Source: Streptomyces sp. TSRI0107 (GTDB lineage: Bacteria > Actinomycetota > Actinomycetes > Streptomycetales > Streptomycetaceae). From it: a DNA stretch of 64,000 nucleotides. The notes under the pieces are model-generated. The model saw only the letters and a list, made by a program, of their open reading frames with translations. It did no database searches and was not told where the DNA came from. A program made the translations under genes and the position numbers. The DNA is taken from NCBI RefSeq assembly GCF_001905845.1, contig NZ_LIVZ01000006.1, forward strand, positions 124,001-188,000, read 5' to 3'. Below, one piece after another: positions 19,347 through 27,585 of the stretch (positions are counted from its first letter, which is position 1; each line of letters begins with the position of its first letter).

Positions 19347-19517
19347 AGGTGCGGCTCCTTGCAGTGTTGAAGCTCGTCTGGGAGGGGAACCCGGACGGCG
19401 TCTCGCGCGGCGGCTGCCGCATACGGGCCGGACATCCGGGAAGTAAACAGAGCGGACCGCGCTGTCCGACCGACTCCAAGGATAGGTGTCGACGCGGACG
19501 CGCAGACTCTCGGGCTC

Positions 19518-19572
19518 TTGCCGCCGGGCGAGGCGCTGCCATACTTACGACGCCGTAGGTTACGGAACCGTA
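19518..19572 (+). promoter_or_regulatory. Putative desaturase promoter with twin TACG-N4-CGTA operators
   Basis: TTGCCG (19518-19523) and CATACT (19540-19545), 16 nt apart, could be -35 and -10. TACGACGCCGTA (19546-19557) and TACGGAACCGTA (19561-19572) share TACG-N4-CGTA and are spaced by 15 bp. This fits cooperative binding of a TetR dimer pair over the start of transcription, and a TetR gene lies in the same operon. Confidence 0.55.
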
Positions 19573-19634
19573 GGGAGCCCGCGGTTCCCTGACCCGGCAC
19601 CCTGCCCCAACCATCGACCCCACAGGGGACGCCC

Positions 19635-20651
19635 ATGACCACAAGCTCGGACGTGATCGACGACGCTCCGAAGTCGGCATCCGAGGCCGCCGCGCCGCTG
19701 CCGTCCGCCACTCTGGGCGGCGAGCGGAAGCGGTCCGTCGAGCAGATCACTCTGCTGCTCTTCATCACCGTCCCGTTCCTCGCGCTGATCGCGGCCGTGC
19801 CGCTGGCGTGGGGATGGGGGGTGAGCTGGCTGGACCTCGGCCTGCTGGTCTTCTTCTACTACCTCGGCTGTCACGGCATCACGATCGGTTTCCACCGGCA
19901 CTTCACCCACGGTTCCTTCAAGGCCAAGCGCCCGCTGAAGATCGCGTTGGCGATCGCCGGGTCGATGGCGGTGGAGGGCCCGCTCGTGCGCTGGGTCGCC
20001 GACCACCGCAAGCACCACAAGTTCTCCGACGCGGAGGGCGACCCGCACTCCCCGTGGAAGTACGGCGAGACGGTGCCCGCGCTGATCAAGGGCCTGTGGT
20101 GGGCGCACATCGGGTGGATGTTCGACGAGGAGCAGACGCCGCAGGACAAGTACGCGCCGGACCTGATCAAGGACAGGACGCTGCGGGCGATCTCCCGGCA
20201 GTTCATCCTGTGGACGGTCGTGTCGCTGGCGCTGCCGGCGGTGATCGGCGGTCTGGTGACGATGTCCTGGTGGGGCGCGTTCACCGGGTTCTTCTGGGGT
20301 TCGCTCGTCCGGGTGGCGCTGCTGCACCACGTGACGTGGTCGATCAACTCGATCTGCCACGCGGTGGGCAAGCGGCCGTTCAAGTCGCGGGACCGTTCGG
20401 GGAACGTGTGGTGGCTGGCGGTGCTGTCCTGCGGTGAGTCCTGGCACAACCTGCACCACGCCGACCCGACGTCCGCGCGGCACGGGGTGGAGCGCGGCCA
20501 GCTGGACTCGTCGGCCCGGCTGATCCGCTGGTTCGAACAGCTGGGCTGGGCGTACGACGTGCGCTGGCCGTCACGCTCGCGTATCGATTCGCGTCGCAAC
20601 AGCGGTGAAGACGGCTCCCGGCACCGGAAGGAGACCGCCGAGGCGGCATGA
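19635..20651 (+). CDS. Membrane-bound fatty acid desaturase (delta-9 type)
   Basis: 338 aa from ATG at 19635 with AGGGGAC upstream. It introduces a double bond in acyl chains with a di-iron centre in the membrane. The three histidine boxes are HRHFTH, HRKHH (within ADHRKHHKFSDAEGD) and HNLHH (ESWHNLHHADPTSARHG). Membrane helices lie at about 38-90 and 190-230. The N-terminal 30 residues are a soluble tail, and the C-terminal 25 are basic. The TetR gene overlaps its stop codon, so the pair is an operon, and the twin operator upstream suggests feedback control by membrane fluidity or acyl-CoA. Confidence 0.95.
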   Translation: MTTSSDVIDDAPKSASEAAAPLPSATLGGERKRSVEQITLLLFITVPFLALIAAVPLAWGWGVSWLDLGLLVFFYYLGCHGITIGFHRHFTHGSFKAKRPLKIALAIAGSMAVEGPLVRWVADHRKHHKFSDAEGDPHSPWKYGETVPALIKGLWWAHIGWMFDEEQTPQDKYAPDLIKDRTLRAISRQFILWTVVSLALPAVIGGLVTMSWWGAFTGFFWGSLVRVALLHHVTWSINSICHAVGKRPFKSRDRSGNVWWLAVLSCGESWHNLHHADPTSARHGVERGQLDSSARLIRWFEQLGWAYDVRWPSRSRIDSRRNSGEDGSRHRKETAEAA

Positions 20652-21325
20652 TGGAGGCCGTGCCGACCGACTCCAGCAGTACCTCGAACAGTGACAAGCC
20701 GCGGCGTACCCGCCGTACCCGTATGACCGGTGCGGAGCGCCGCCAGCAGTTGCTGGAGATCGGTCGCACCCTCTTCGCCGCGAAGGGCTTCGAGGGCACG
20801 TCGGTGGAGGAGATCGCCGCGAAGGCGGGGGTTTCCAAGCCGGTGGTGTACGAGCACTTCGGCGGCAAGGAAGGCCTGTACGCGGTGGTGGTGGACCGCG
20901 AGATGCGGCGCCTGCTGGACATGGTGACGGGGTCGCTGACCGCCGGGCACCCGCGGGAGCTGCTCGAACAGGCCGCGTTCGCCCTGCTGGACTACATCGA
21001 GGAGTACACGGACGGCTTCCGGATCCTCGTCCGCGACTCCCCCATCCCCCAGTCGACGGGGTCCTTCGCGTCCCTCATCTCGGACATCGCCACCCAGGTG
21101 GAGGACATCCTCGGCAAGGAGTTCAAGAGCCGCGGCTTCGACCCGAAGCTCGCTCCCCTGTACGCCCAGGCCCTGGTCGGCATGGTCGCGCTGACCGGCC
21201 AGTGGTGGCTGGAGGTGCGCCGCCCGAAGAAGGCTGAGGTGGCGGCGCATCTGGTGAACCTGGCGTGGCACGGGCTGGACGGCCTGGAGCAGAAGCCGCG
21301 GCTGATAGGGCACCGCAAGAGCTAG
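20648..21325 (+). CDS. TetR regulator of the desaturase operon
   Basis: 225 aa from ATG at 20648, which overlaps the desaturase stop (ATGATG/TGA). An ATG at 20651 or a GTG at 20660 are possible. The N-terminus is a basic flexible arm (RRTRRTRMTGAERR). The HTH at about 45-67 reads VEEIAAKAGVSKPVVYEHFGGKEGLY. The C-terminal ligand domain includes GMVALTGQWWLEVRRPKK. By analogy with acyl-CoA-sensing TetR regulators of desaturases, it probably represses the operon from the TACG-N4-CGTA sites at 19546-19572; this is inferred from gene order. The gene ends 41 nt from the convergent tam gene. Confidence 0.92.
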   Translation: MMEAVPTDSSSTSNSDKPRRTRRTRMTGAERRQQLLEIGRTLFAAKGFEGTSVEEIAAKAGVSKPVVYEHFGGKEGLYAVVVDREMRRLLDMVTGSLTAGHPRELLEQAAFALLDYIEEYTDGFRILVRDSPIPQSTGSFASLISDIATQVEDILGKEFKSRGFDPKLAPLYAQALVGMVALTGQWWLEVRRPKKAEVAAHLVNLAWHGLDGLEQKPRLIGHRKS

Positions 21326-21366
21326 GGGGCGTCTCGCCGATCATGCCGGGCCCGGCCGCCGGACGG

Positions 21367-22170
21367 TCAGGCCTCTTTGTGCGCCACCGCGAACACCCTG
21401 CGGAACGGGAACGGCGTGCCGTGGCCGGTCGCCGGGTACGCCTCGCGCAGGGCTTCGCGGTAGGCGTGGACGAATTCCTCCCGGGCCCGCGGATCGTCGG
21501 CGAGAGCGGTGAGGACGGGCCGCAGGGCGGTTCCCTTGACCCAGTCGAGGACGGGGTCCTCTCCGGTGAGCAGATGGACGTACGTCGTCTCCCAGACGTC
21601 GGCGGTGCAGCCGAGGGCCGTGAGGCGGCGCAGGTACTCGGTGGGTGTGTGGACGGCGTCCTCGTGGCGCAGGGCCGCGGCGAGGCGGTCGCGCCAGGGC
21701 GGGGAGCCGGCGAGGTCCCGCAGCAGGCGGTGGCTGGGGGCGTCGAAGTTGCCGGGGACCTGGAAGGCGAGGGTGCCGCCGGGGGCGAGGGCGGCGATCC
21801 AGTCGGGGAAGCGGTCGGCGTGGCCGGGGACCCACTGGAGGGTGGCGTTGCTGACGATCAGGTCGTGCGGCTCGGCGGGCGTCCAGGTGCGGACGTCGGC
21901 GTGGGCGAAGTCGAGGCGGCCGCCGCCGGCGGTGGGCCCCGGCCGCGCCTGCGCCAGCATCTCGGGCGAGTTGTCGTAGCCGGTGATGTGCGCGCCGGGC
22001 CAGCGGTCGGCGAGGAGCGCCGTGACGTTGCCCGGGCCGCAGCCCAGGTCGGCGATGCGGGGCCGGTCGCCGGGGAGGCCGGGGACGCGGGCGAGGAGGT
22101 CGGTGAAGGGGCGGGCTCGGTGGCCGGCGTGGCGCAGGTACTGGGCCGGGTCCCAGACGGGGGTGGGCAT
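21367..22170 (-). CDS. tam: Trans-aconitate 2-methyltransferase
   Basis: 267 aa from ATG at 22170 with AGGAGG upstream. The class I SAM-binding motif is RIADLGCGPGNVTALL. The start PVWDPAQYLRHAGHRARPF and the segment SNATLQWVPGHADRFPDWIAALAPGG are typical of Tam. The enzyme methylates trans-aconitate, a spontaneous isomer of cis-aconitate that inhibits aconitase, and so protects the citric acid cycle. It is divergent from the MarR gene tamR, with a palindromic operator between them, the same arrangement described for S. coelicolor. Confidence 0.95.
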   Translation of the reverse strand: MPTPVWDPAQYLRHAGHRARPFTDLLARVPGLPGDRPRIADLGCGPGNVTALLADRWPGAHITGYDNSPEMLAQARPGPTAGGGRLDFAHADVRTWTPAEPHDLIVSNATLQWVPGHADRFPDWIAALAPGGTLAFQVPGNFDAPSHRLLRDLAGSPPWRDRLAAALRHEDAVHTPTEYLRRLTALGCTADVWETTYVHLLTGEDPVLDWVKGTALRPVLTALADDPRAREEFVHAYREALREAYPATGHGTPFPFRRVFAVAHKEA

Positions 22171-22216
22171 GAGAGGCCTCCTGTCTCTGGCAGTGTCCAG
22201 CCTGCCCCCAGCGGTA

Positions 22217-22230
22217 TCTTGACGTCAAGA
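22217..22230. promoter_or_regulatory. TamR operator palindrome
   Basis: TCTTGACGTCAAGA is a perfect 14-bp palindrome between tam and tamR, extending to TATCTTGACGTCAAGAGA with one mismatch. It resembles the published TamR site type (TATCTTGA with its inverse). A -10-like TACACT lies at 22253-22258, only 7 nt before the tamR ATG, so tamR may be leaderless. Confidence 0.75.
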
Positions 22231-22265
22231 GACTTCATGTCGACACAACCACTACACTGATCGTC

Positions 22266-22763
22266 ATGGAGGACGAGGTCGATCGGCTGGTCGCAGCGTG
22301 GCGCCGGGAGCGCCCGGACCTCGACGTGGAACCGCTCGAAGTGCTCAGCCGGGTGAGCAGGCTCGCCCGGCATCTGGACCGCGCACGTCGGCTGGCCTTC
22401 TCCGAGCACAGTCTGGAGCCCTGGGAGTTCGACGTGCTCACCGCGCTGCGGCGCGCGGGCACGCCCTACCAGCTCTCCCCGGGGCAGCTGCTGACCCAGA
22501 CCCTGGTGACGTCCGGCACCATGACCAACCGCATCGACCGGCTGGCCAAGAAGGGCCTGGTCGAGCGGCTGCCCGACCCCAGCGACCGGCGCGGCGTGCT
22601 GGTCCGGCTCACCGACGAGGGCCGTGACCGTGCCGACCAGGCCCTCGCCGGACTGCTGGACCAGGAGCGCGCCATCCTCGCCGAGCTGTCCCGCGCCCAG
22701 CGTGGGGAACTGGCGGCGCTGCTACGCCAGTTGACCGCCCCGTTCGACAACATCCCCGGCTAG
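22266..22763 (+). CDS. tamR: MarR-family regulator TamR
   Basis: 165 aa from ATG at 22266, with no clear ribosome site. The winged helix comprises LEPWEFDVLTALRRAG, LTQTLVTSGTMTNRIDRLAKKGLVE and PDPSDRRGVLVRLTDEG. In S. coelicolor, TamR binds between tam and its own gene and is released by trans-aconitate, citrate and related acids; it also affects citric acid cycle genes. Sequence and divergent arrangement support the same role. The coding end overlaps the end of the convergent response regulator by 42 bp (22722-22763). Confidence 0.92.
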   Translation: MEDEVDRLVAAWRRERPDLDVEPLEVLSRVSRLARHLDRARRLAFSEHSLEPWEFDVLTALRRAGTPYQLSPGQLLTQTLVTSGTMTNRIDRLAKKGLVERLPDPSDRRGVLVRLTDEGRDRADQALAGLLDQERAILAELSRAQRGELAALLRQLTAPFDNIPG

Positions 22764-23501
22764 GTCGACCGGCCCCACCCCGGCCCGCCGGGCCAGCGCG
22801 ACCGCGGCGAGGGTGGAGTGCACGCCCAGTTTGCCGAGCACGTTCTGCATGTGCGTGCGGACGGTGTGCGGGCTGAGGAACAGCCGCTCGGCGACCGCCT
22901 TGCGGCCCAGTCCCGCCACCATGCAGCGCAGCACCTCCCGCTCGCGCGGGGTCAGCGACTCCACCAGCCGTTCGCTCTCGGTGCGGTGCTTGCGCGCGGC
23001 CGTCAGCTCCCGCAGCACCCCGGTGAGCAGCGCGGGTGGCAGATGGGTCTCGTCCCGCAGCACCCCGCGCACCACGGTGAGCAGCCGGGACAGCGAGCAG
23101 TCCTTGGCGACCCAGCCGGAGGCGCCCGCCTGCAGCGCCAGCGCGGCGCGCCGCGGATCGTCCTTCTCCGCCAGCACCACGACCCGCACCCCGGGCTGCG
23201 CCGAGCGCACGCCGGCGACCAGGGAGATCCCGTCGACGACGCCCTCCTCGCCGCTCTCCCGCTGCGCCGGTACGGCGGCCACCGCGGGCCGTATCCCGGG
23301 CGCGGTGCCGCCCAGGTCGGCGTCGACGAGCAGCACGTCGAAGCGCCGGCCCTCGGCCGCCGCCCGCTCCATGCTGCGCAGCGCGGCCGGGCCGCTGCCC
23401 GCGGCGGACACCTCGACGTCGGGCTCGGCCGCCAGGGCCGCCGCGAGCGACTCGGCGAAGATGCGGTGGTCGTCGACGACCAGGACACGGATGCGAACCA
23501 C
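22722..23501 (-). CDS. NarL/LuxR-type response regulator with expanded receiver loop
   Basis: 259 aa from GTG at 23501, preceded by GGGGG. The receiver starts VVRIRVLVVDDHRIF; the phospho-acceptor is Asp60 in FDVLLVDADLG. An unusual insertion of about 25 residues (65-90, PGIRPAVAAVPAQRESGEEG) separates the Asp loop from the next helix. The LuxR HTH at the C-terminus reads LTPREREVLRCMVAGLGRKAVAERLFLSPHTVRTHMQNVLGKLGV. No kinase gene is adjacent. Its last 42 bp overlap tamR on the opposite strand. Target genes are unknown. Confidence 0.88.
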   Translation of the reverse strand: MVRIRVLVVDDHRIFAESLAAALAAEPDVEVSAAGSGPAALRSMERAAAEGRRFDVLLVDADLGGTAPGIRPAVAAVPAQRESGEEGVVDGISLVAGVRSAQPGVRVVVLAEKDDPRRAALALQAGASGWVAKDCSLSRLLTVVRGVLRDETHLPPALLTGVLRELTAARKHRTESERLVESLTPREREVLRCMVAGLGRKAVAERLFLSPHTVRTHMQNVLGKLGVHSTLAAVALARRAGVGPVDLAGDVVERGGQLA

Positions 23502-23651
23502 TGAAAACCCCCACTGGTCCGGAAAGACCCGGAGAAGGAGACACCGGCGCGGGTACGACGCCCTAGGGTTGCGGCAACCACAACCGCACGGCCGCCGCCG
23601 TGCCATGACTGCTACCCCCGCTCGGGGCGCCGTACCCGACCTTGTCTCGCC

Positions 23652-23692
23652 CCCTGAACAGCACCGGCCCCCACCGGCGCTGTTCATCAGGG
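23652..23692. other. Hairpin in the divergent region before the GNAT gene
   Basis: CCCTGAACAGC (23652-23662) pairs with GCTGTTCATCAGGG (23679-23692) with a 3-nt bulge, and inner CCGG motifs extend it. It lies between two divergent genes, so it is not a normal terminator for either. The rest of 23502-23761 shows no other feature. Confidence 0.4.
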
Positions 23693-23761
23693 TACGGGTG
23701 GGGGCCTGCGGCGGAAGGTTATTTGCAGAACTGGCAGTCCGACGCGTTTATGGTGAGCCGC

Positions 23762-24202
23762 ATGTTTCGTCTTGAGACAGAAGTCGACAAGACCCGGCGC
23801 GATCTTCTCCGTTCGCGGCTGCGCGCCACCAACACCGCCGCCTCACCGGTCCTGGCCGCGTTGCGCGGCACGCCGGCGGAGCGCGAAGTCCCGCTGCACG
23901 TCTGGGTGTCGGACGCGGCGGGCGGGCTGGCGGGCGGACTGGTCGGCCACACCTGGGCGACCTGGCTGCACGTGACGTATCTCTGGGTGGACGAACGCCA
24001 CCGGGGTGCCGGGCTGGGCGGGCGGCTGCTGGCCGAGGCGGAGCGCGTGGCCCGCGTGGAGCGCGGCTGCGGGGCCGCGCGGCTGGAGACGTGGGACTTC
24101 CAGGCCCCGGAGTTCTACCGGAAACGGGGCTACGAGGTGGTGTGCGTGATCCCCGACTATCCGCCGGGGATCACGGAGTACACCCTGACCAAGAAGCTCT
24201 AG
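23762..24202 (+). CDS. GNAT-family acetyltransferase
   Basis: 146 aa from ATG at 23762 with GGTGAG upstream. The acetyl-CoA site is LWVDERHRGAGLGGRLLAEAE, and FQAPEFYRKRGYEVV is the typical C-terminal motif. It probably acetylates a small molecule or N-terminal amine; the substrate is unknown. The stop TAG lies 8 nt before the left end of the MITE-like element. Confidence 0.9.
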   Translation: MFRLETEVDKTRRDLLRSRLRATNTAASPVLAALRGTPAEREVPLHVWVSDAAGGLAGGLVGHTWATWLHVTYLWVDERHRGAGLGGRLLAEAERVARVERGCGAARLETWDFQAPEFYRKRGYEVVCVIPDYPPGITEYTLTKKL

Positions 24203-24210
24203 TCCCCTAG

Positions 24211-24392
24211 GCTCTGTCGTTTGGATCAACCCGGCTGTGAGGGACGGTGCGTCCTGGCCGAGTCGAGCGGGGTCTGGTGCGTGCAGCTGCAAGGCGGAGG
24301 AGGGAGTCGACGCGGCGCGTCGGCGACTGACGACAACGCGGCAGATGTGCGTGCCAGACCCCGCGACGCCGGGATGATCCAAACGACAGGGC
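24211..24392. mobile_element. MITE-like element with 18-bp terminal inverted repeats and CTAG duplication
   Basis: The left end GCTCTGTCGTTTGGATCA (24211-24228) matches the inverse of the right end TGATCCAAACGACAGGGC (24375-24392) at 17 of 18 positions, and similarity continues with CCCGGC. CTAG flanks both sides (24207-24210 and 24393-24396), as a target-site duplication. The 182-bp body encodes no transposase. The ends resemble those of IS5-family elements in Streptomyces, which could move it in trans. It lies between the convergent GNAT and galK genes. The right CTAG copy supplies galK's TAG stop. Confidence 0.85.
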
Positions 24393-25547
24393 CTAGGCGA
24401 TCCGCCGGGCCCCCGGCGACGGCACCGCCTCGAACACGCGTGGGGCCGTGAAGCCGGCCGCGGCGAAGGCCTCCTCGACGGCCTTGGTGATGGTGTCGAC
24501 GTCGGTGGCCTCCGCCAGGACGATCGCCGAGCCGCCGAAACCGCCGCCGGTCATCCGGGCGCCGAGCGCGCCGGTGGCCATTGCGGTCTCGACGACCAGG
24601 TCGAGCTCGGGACAGGAGACGCGGAAGTCGTCCCGCAGCGAGGCGTGACCCTCCGCGAGCACCGGGCCGATGGCCCGGGTGTCGCCGGACTCCAGCAGGG
24701 CGACGACCCGCTCGACACGCGCGTCCTCGGTCACCACGTGCCGGACCAGGCGGCGGACCTCCTCCTCGTCCCCGAGGCGCTCGAGGGCCGCGTCCAGCTC
24801 CCCGTACGGGATGTCCCGCAGGGCGTCCACGCCGAGCAGCGCGGCGCCCTTCTCGCAGCCCGCGCGGCGCTTGCCGTACTCGCCGGTGCTGTGCTCGTGC
24901 TTGACCTGGGTGTCGACGACCAGCAGCCGCATGCCCTCGGCCGCGAGGTCGAAGGGGATCTGCTTCTGGGAGAGGTCCCGGGTGTCGAGGAACAGCGCGT
25001 GGCCGTCGGTGCAGCACGCGGAGGCCGTCTGGTCCATGATGCCGACCGGGGCGCCGACGTAGACGTTCTCGGCGCGCTGGCACAGGCGGGCCAGCTGCCA
25101 GCCCTTCAGGCCCAGCTCGTACAGGTCGTTCAGGGCGAGGGCGACCACGACCTCCAGGGCCGCCGACGAGGACAGGCCCGCGCCCGCCGGGACGGTGGCG
25201 GCGAGGTGGACGTCCGCGCCGGTCACCGCGTGGCCGGCCTCGCGCAGCGCCCAGACCACGCCCGCCGGGTAGGCCGTCCAGCCCTTGTCGGACTCGGGGA
25301 CCAGGTCCTCGGTCCGCAGCTCCACGACACCGCCCTCGACGTCGGCGGAGTGCAGCCGCAGCACGCCGTCCGTGCGCCGCGAGACCGCCGCGAGCGCGGT
25401 GTGCGGCAGCGCGAAGGGCATCACGAAGCCGTCGTTGTAGTCGGTGTGCTCACCGATGAGGTTGACGCGCCCGGGCGCCGCCCAGACGCCCTCGGGCTCG
25501 GCCCCGTACAGCTCGGCGAAGCCCTCCCGCACCTGCTGTGCGCCCAC
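24393..25547 (-). CDS. galK: Galactokinase
   Basis: 384 aa from GTG at 25547, 2 nt after the galE stop, with GGGAGAG upstream. It phosphorylates galactose at C1. Motifs: the signature GRVNLIGEHTDYNDGF, ATP-binding VPAGAGLSSSAALEV, and GALGARMTGGGFGGSAIV near the C-terminus. It is the last gene of the galT-galE-galK operon. Its stop codon TAG lies in the CTAG duplication of the adjacent MITE, so insertion may have altered the original C-terminus or terminator region. Confidence 0.97.
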   Translation of the reverse strand: MGAQQVREGFAELYGAEPEGVWAAPGRVNLIGEHTDYNDGFVMPFALPHTALAAVSRRTDGVLRLHSADVEGGVVELRTEDLVPESDKGWTAYPAGVVWALREAGHAVTGADVHLAATVPAGAGLSSSAALEVVVALALNDLYELGLKGWQLARLCQRAENVYVGAPVGIMDQTASACCTDGHALFLDTRDLSQKQIPFDLAAEGMRLLVVDTQVKHEHSTGEYGKRRAGCEKGAALLGVDALRDIPYGELDAALERLGDEEEVRRLVRHVVTEDARVERVVALLESGDTRAIGPVLAEGHASLRDDFRVSCPELDLVVETAMATGALGARMTGGGFGGSAIVLAEATDVDTITKAVEEAFAAAGFTAPRVFEAVPSPGARRIA

Positions 25548-25549
25548 TC

Positions 25550-26527
25550 TCAGCTCTCCCTTGCGATGCTTGCGCGGTTCTGTGCGAACTCCCACGCGTC
25601 CGCCACGATGCCCGCGAGGTCCGCGCGGGACGGGTTCCAGCCCAGTTTCTCGCGGGCCGTGTCGGCGGAGGCCACCAGGACCGCGGGGTCGCCGCCCCGG
25701 CGCGGGGCCGTGACCTCGGGGACGGGGTGGCCGGTGACCTGGCGGACCGTCTCGATGACCTCGCGGACGGAGAAGCCGTTGCCGTTGCCGAGGTTGCAGA
25801 TCAGGTGCTCGCCGCGGCGGGCGGCCGTCAGCGCCAGCAGGTGGGCCTCGGCGAGGTCGGCGACGTGGATGTAGTCGCGGACGCAGGTGCCGTCCGGGGT
25901 CGGGTAGTCGTCGCCGTAGACGGAGATGGCGTCGCGGCGGCCCTGGGCGACCTGGAGGACCAGCGGGATGAGGTGCGACTCGGGGTCGTGGCGCTCGCCG
26001 TACGCGCCGTAGGCGCCGGCCACGTTGAAGTAGCGCAGCGAGACCGCGCCGAGGCCGTGGGCCTTCGCCTCGCCGGTGATCATGTGGTCGACGGCGAGCT
26101 TGGACGCGCCGTACGGGGAGGTCGGGGCGGTGGGGTCGGTCTCGGTGATCGGCGTGCCGGCGGGCTCGCCGTAGGTCGCCGCGGTGGAGGAGAACACCAG
26201 CTTGCGCACGCCCGCCTCGCGCATCGCGGCGAGCAGGGCCATGGTGCCGCCGACGTTGTTGTCCCAGTACTTCTCCGGCTTCACCACCGACTCGCCGACC
26301 TGGGAGAAGGCGGCGAAGTGCAGCACGGCGTCGTAGGAGGAGTCGAGCCACTTGGCGGCGTCGCGGATGTCGCCCTCGACGAAGGCGGCTCCGGCGGGGA
26401 CGCCCTCGCGGAAGCCGGTGGAGAGGTTGTCGAGGACGGTGACCTCGTGCCCCGCCTCCAGCAGGTGCTGGGCGACGACACTGCCGACGTATCCGGCGCC
26501 GCCCGTGACCAGGTACTTACCGCTCAT
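25550..26527 (-). CDS. galE: UDP-glucose 4-epimerase
   Basis: 325 aa from ATG at 26527, overlapping the galT stop by 1 nt (TGATG). It interconverts UDP-galactose and UDP-glucose with bound NAD+. GGAGYVGSVV is the Rossmann loop, SSTAATYGEP holds the catalytic Ser/Thr, and SPYGASKLAVDHM carries the Tyr-x3-Lys pair. Near-normal length. Tight coupling to galT on one side and galK on the other. Confidence 0.96.
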   Translation of the reverse strand: MSGKYLVTGGAGYVGSVVAQHLLEAGHEVTVLDNLSTGFREGVPAGAAFVEGDIRDAAKWLDSSYDAVLHFAAFSQVGESVVKPEKYWDNNVGGTMALLAAMREAGVRKLVFSSTAATYGEPAGTPITETDPTAPTSPYGASKLAVDHMITGEAKAHGLGAVSLRYFNVAGAYGAYGERHDPESHLIPLVLQVAQGRRDAISVYGDDYPTPDGTCVRDYIHVADLAEAHLLALTAARRGEHLICNLGNGNGFSVREVIETVRQVTGHPVPEVTAPRRGGDPAVLVASADTAREKLGWNPSRADLAGIVADAWEFAQNRASIARES

Positions 26528-27585
26528 CAACTCGCTACCTCTCGCAGTCGCTCGGCCGCGCGCTCCGGCGGCACGTCGTTGATGAACACGCTCATGCCGG
26601 ACTCGGAACCCGCGAGAAACTTCAGCTTGCCGGAAGTCCTTCGGACGGTGAAAAGCTCCAGGTGGAGCGCGAAGTCGTCACGGGTGACGCCCTCGAACTC
26701 CTCCAGTTGGCCGAACGGGGCCTGGTGCCAGGCCGCGATGTACGGCGTCGGCGGCTCCCCCTCGCCGAAGATCCGGTCGAAGCGCCTCAAGAGTTCCAGA
26801 TAAACCTTGGGGAACTCTGAGCGCGCGCCCTCGTCGAGCGCGAGCAGATCGGGCACCCGGCGCTTCGGGTACAGGTGGACCTCGTACGGCCAGTGCGCGG
26901 CGTACGGCACGAAGGCCACCCAGTGTTCACCCTCAAGGACGACCCGCTCGCCGGCCAGCTCGCGCTCCAGGACCGCGTCGAACAGGTTCTCCCCGCCGGT
27001 CGCGTCCTTGTGGGCGGCGAGCGAACGCAGCATCAGGGCGGTGCGCGGAGTGGTGAACGGGTAGGCGTAGATCTGGCCGTGCGGGTGCTGGAGGGTGACC
27101 CCGATCTCGGCCCCGCGATTCTCGAAGCAGAACACCTGTTCCACGGAGGGCAGATGGGACAGCTCGGACGTCCGGTCGGTCCACGCGTCCAGCACCAGCC
27201 GCGCCTGCTCCTCGCCGAGGCCGGCGAAGGACGAGGTGTGGTCCGAGGTGAAGCAGACGACCTCGCAGCGGCCGGAGTCGCCGGCGAGCGAGGGGAAACG
27301 ATTCTCGAAGACGACGACGTCGTACGACGAGTCGGGGATCTCGCTCAGCCGCTCGCCCTCGGAGGGGCACAGCGGGCACTCGTCGGCCGGCGGGTGGTAG
27401 GTGCGCCCCTGCCGGTGCGAGGCGATGGCGACCGAGTCGCCGAGGAGCGGATCCCGGCGTACCTCCGAAGCGGTGACCGTGGGCTCCAGCGGGCGGCGGT
27501 CCACCGCGTCGCGCACGGCGTCGTCCCGCAGGTCGTAGTAGATGAGCTCACGACCGTCGGCCAAGCGGGTCGAGGTCTTCTTCAC
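26527..27585 (-). CDS. galT: Galactose-1-phosphate uridylyltransferase
   Basis: 352 aa from GTG at 27585, correctly spaced after GGAGAG; a second GTG at 27591 is too close to that site. It transfers UMP from UDP-glucose to galactose-1-phosphate. The active-site motif is TLQHPHGQIYAYPF, with zinc ligands in ECPLCPS. RFPSLAGDSG and HWPYEVHLYPKRRV are conserved. It is first in the gal operon, transcribed from the region shared with the symporter, equivalent to the galactose-inducible galP1 of S. lividans. Confidence 0.96.
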   Translation of the reverse strand: MKKTSTRLADGRELIYYDLRDDAVRDAVDRRPLEPTVTASEVRRDPLLGDSVAIASHRQGRTYHPPADECPLCPSEGERLSEIPDSSYDVVVFENRFPSLAGDSGRCEVVCFTSDHTSSFAGLGEEQARLVLDAWTDRTSELSHLPSVEQVFCFENRGAEIGVTLQHPHGQIYAYPFTTPRTALMLRSLAAHKDATGGENLFDAVLERELAGERVVLEGEHWVAFVPYAAHWPYEVHLYPKRRVPDLLALDEGARSEFPKVYLELLRRFDRIFGEGEPPTPYIAAWHQAPFGQLEEFEGVTRDDFALHLELFTVRRTSGKLKFLAGSESGMSVFINDVPPERAAERLREVAS

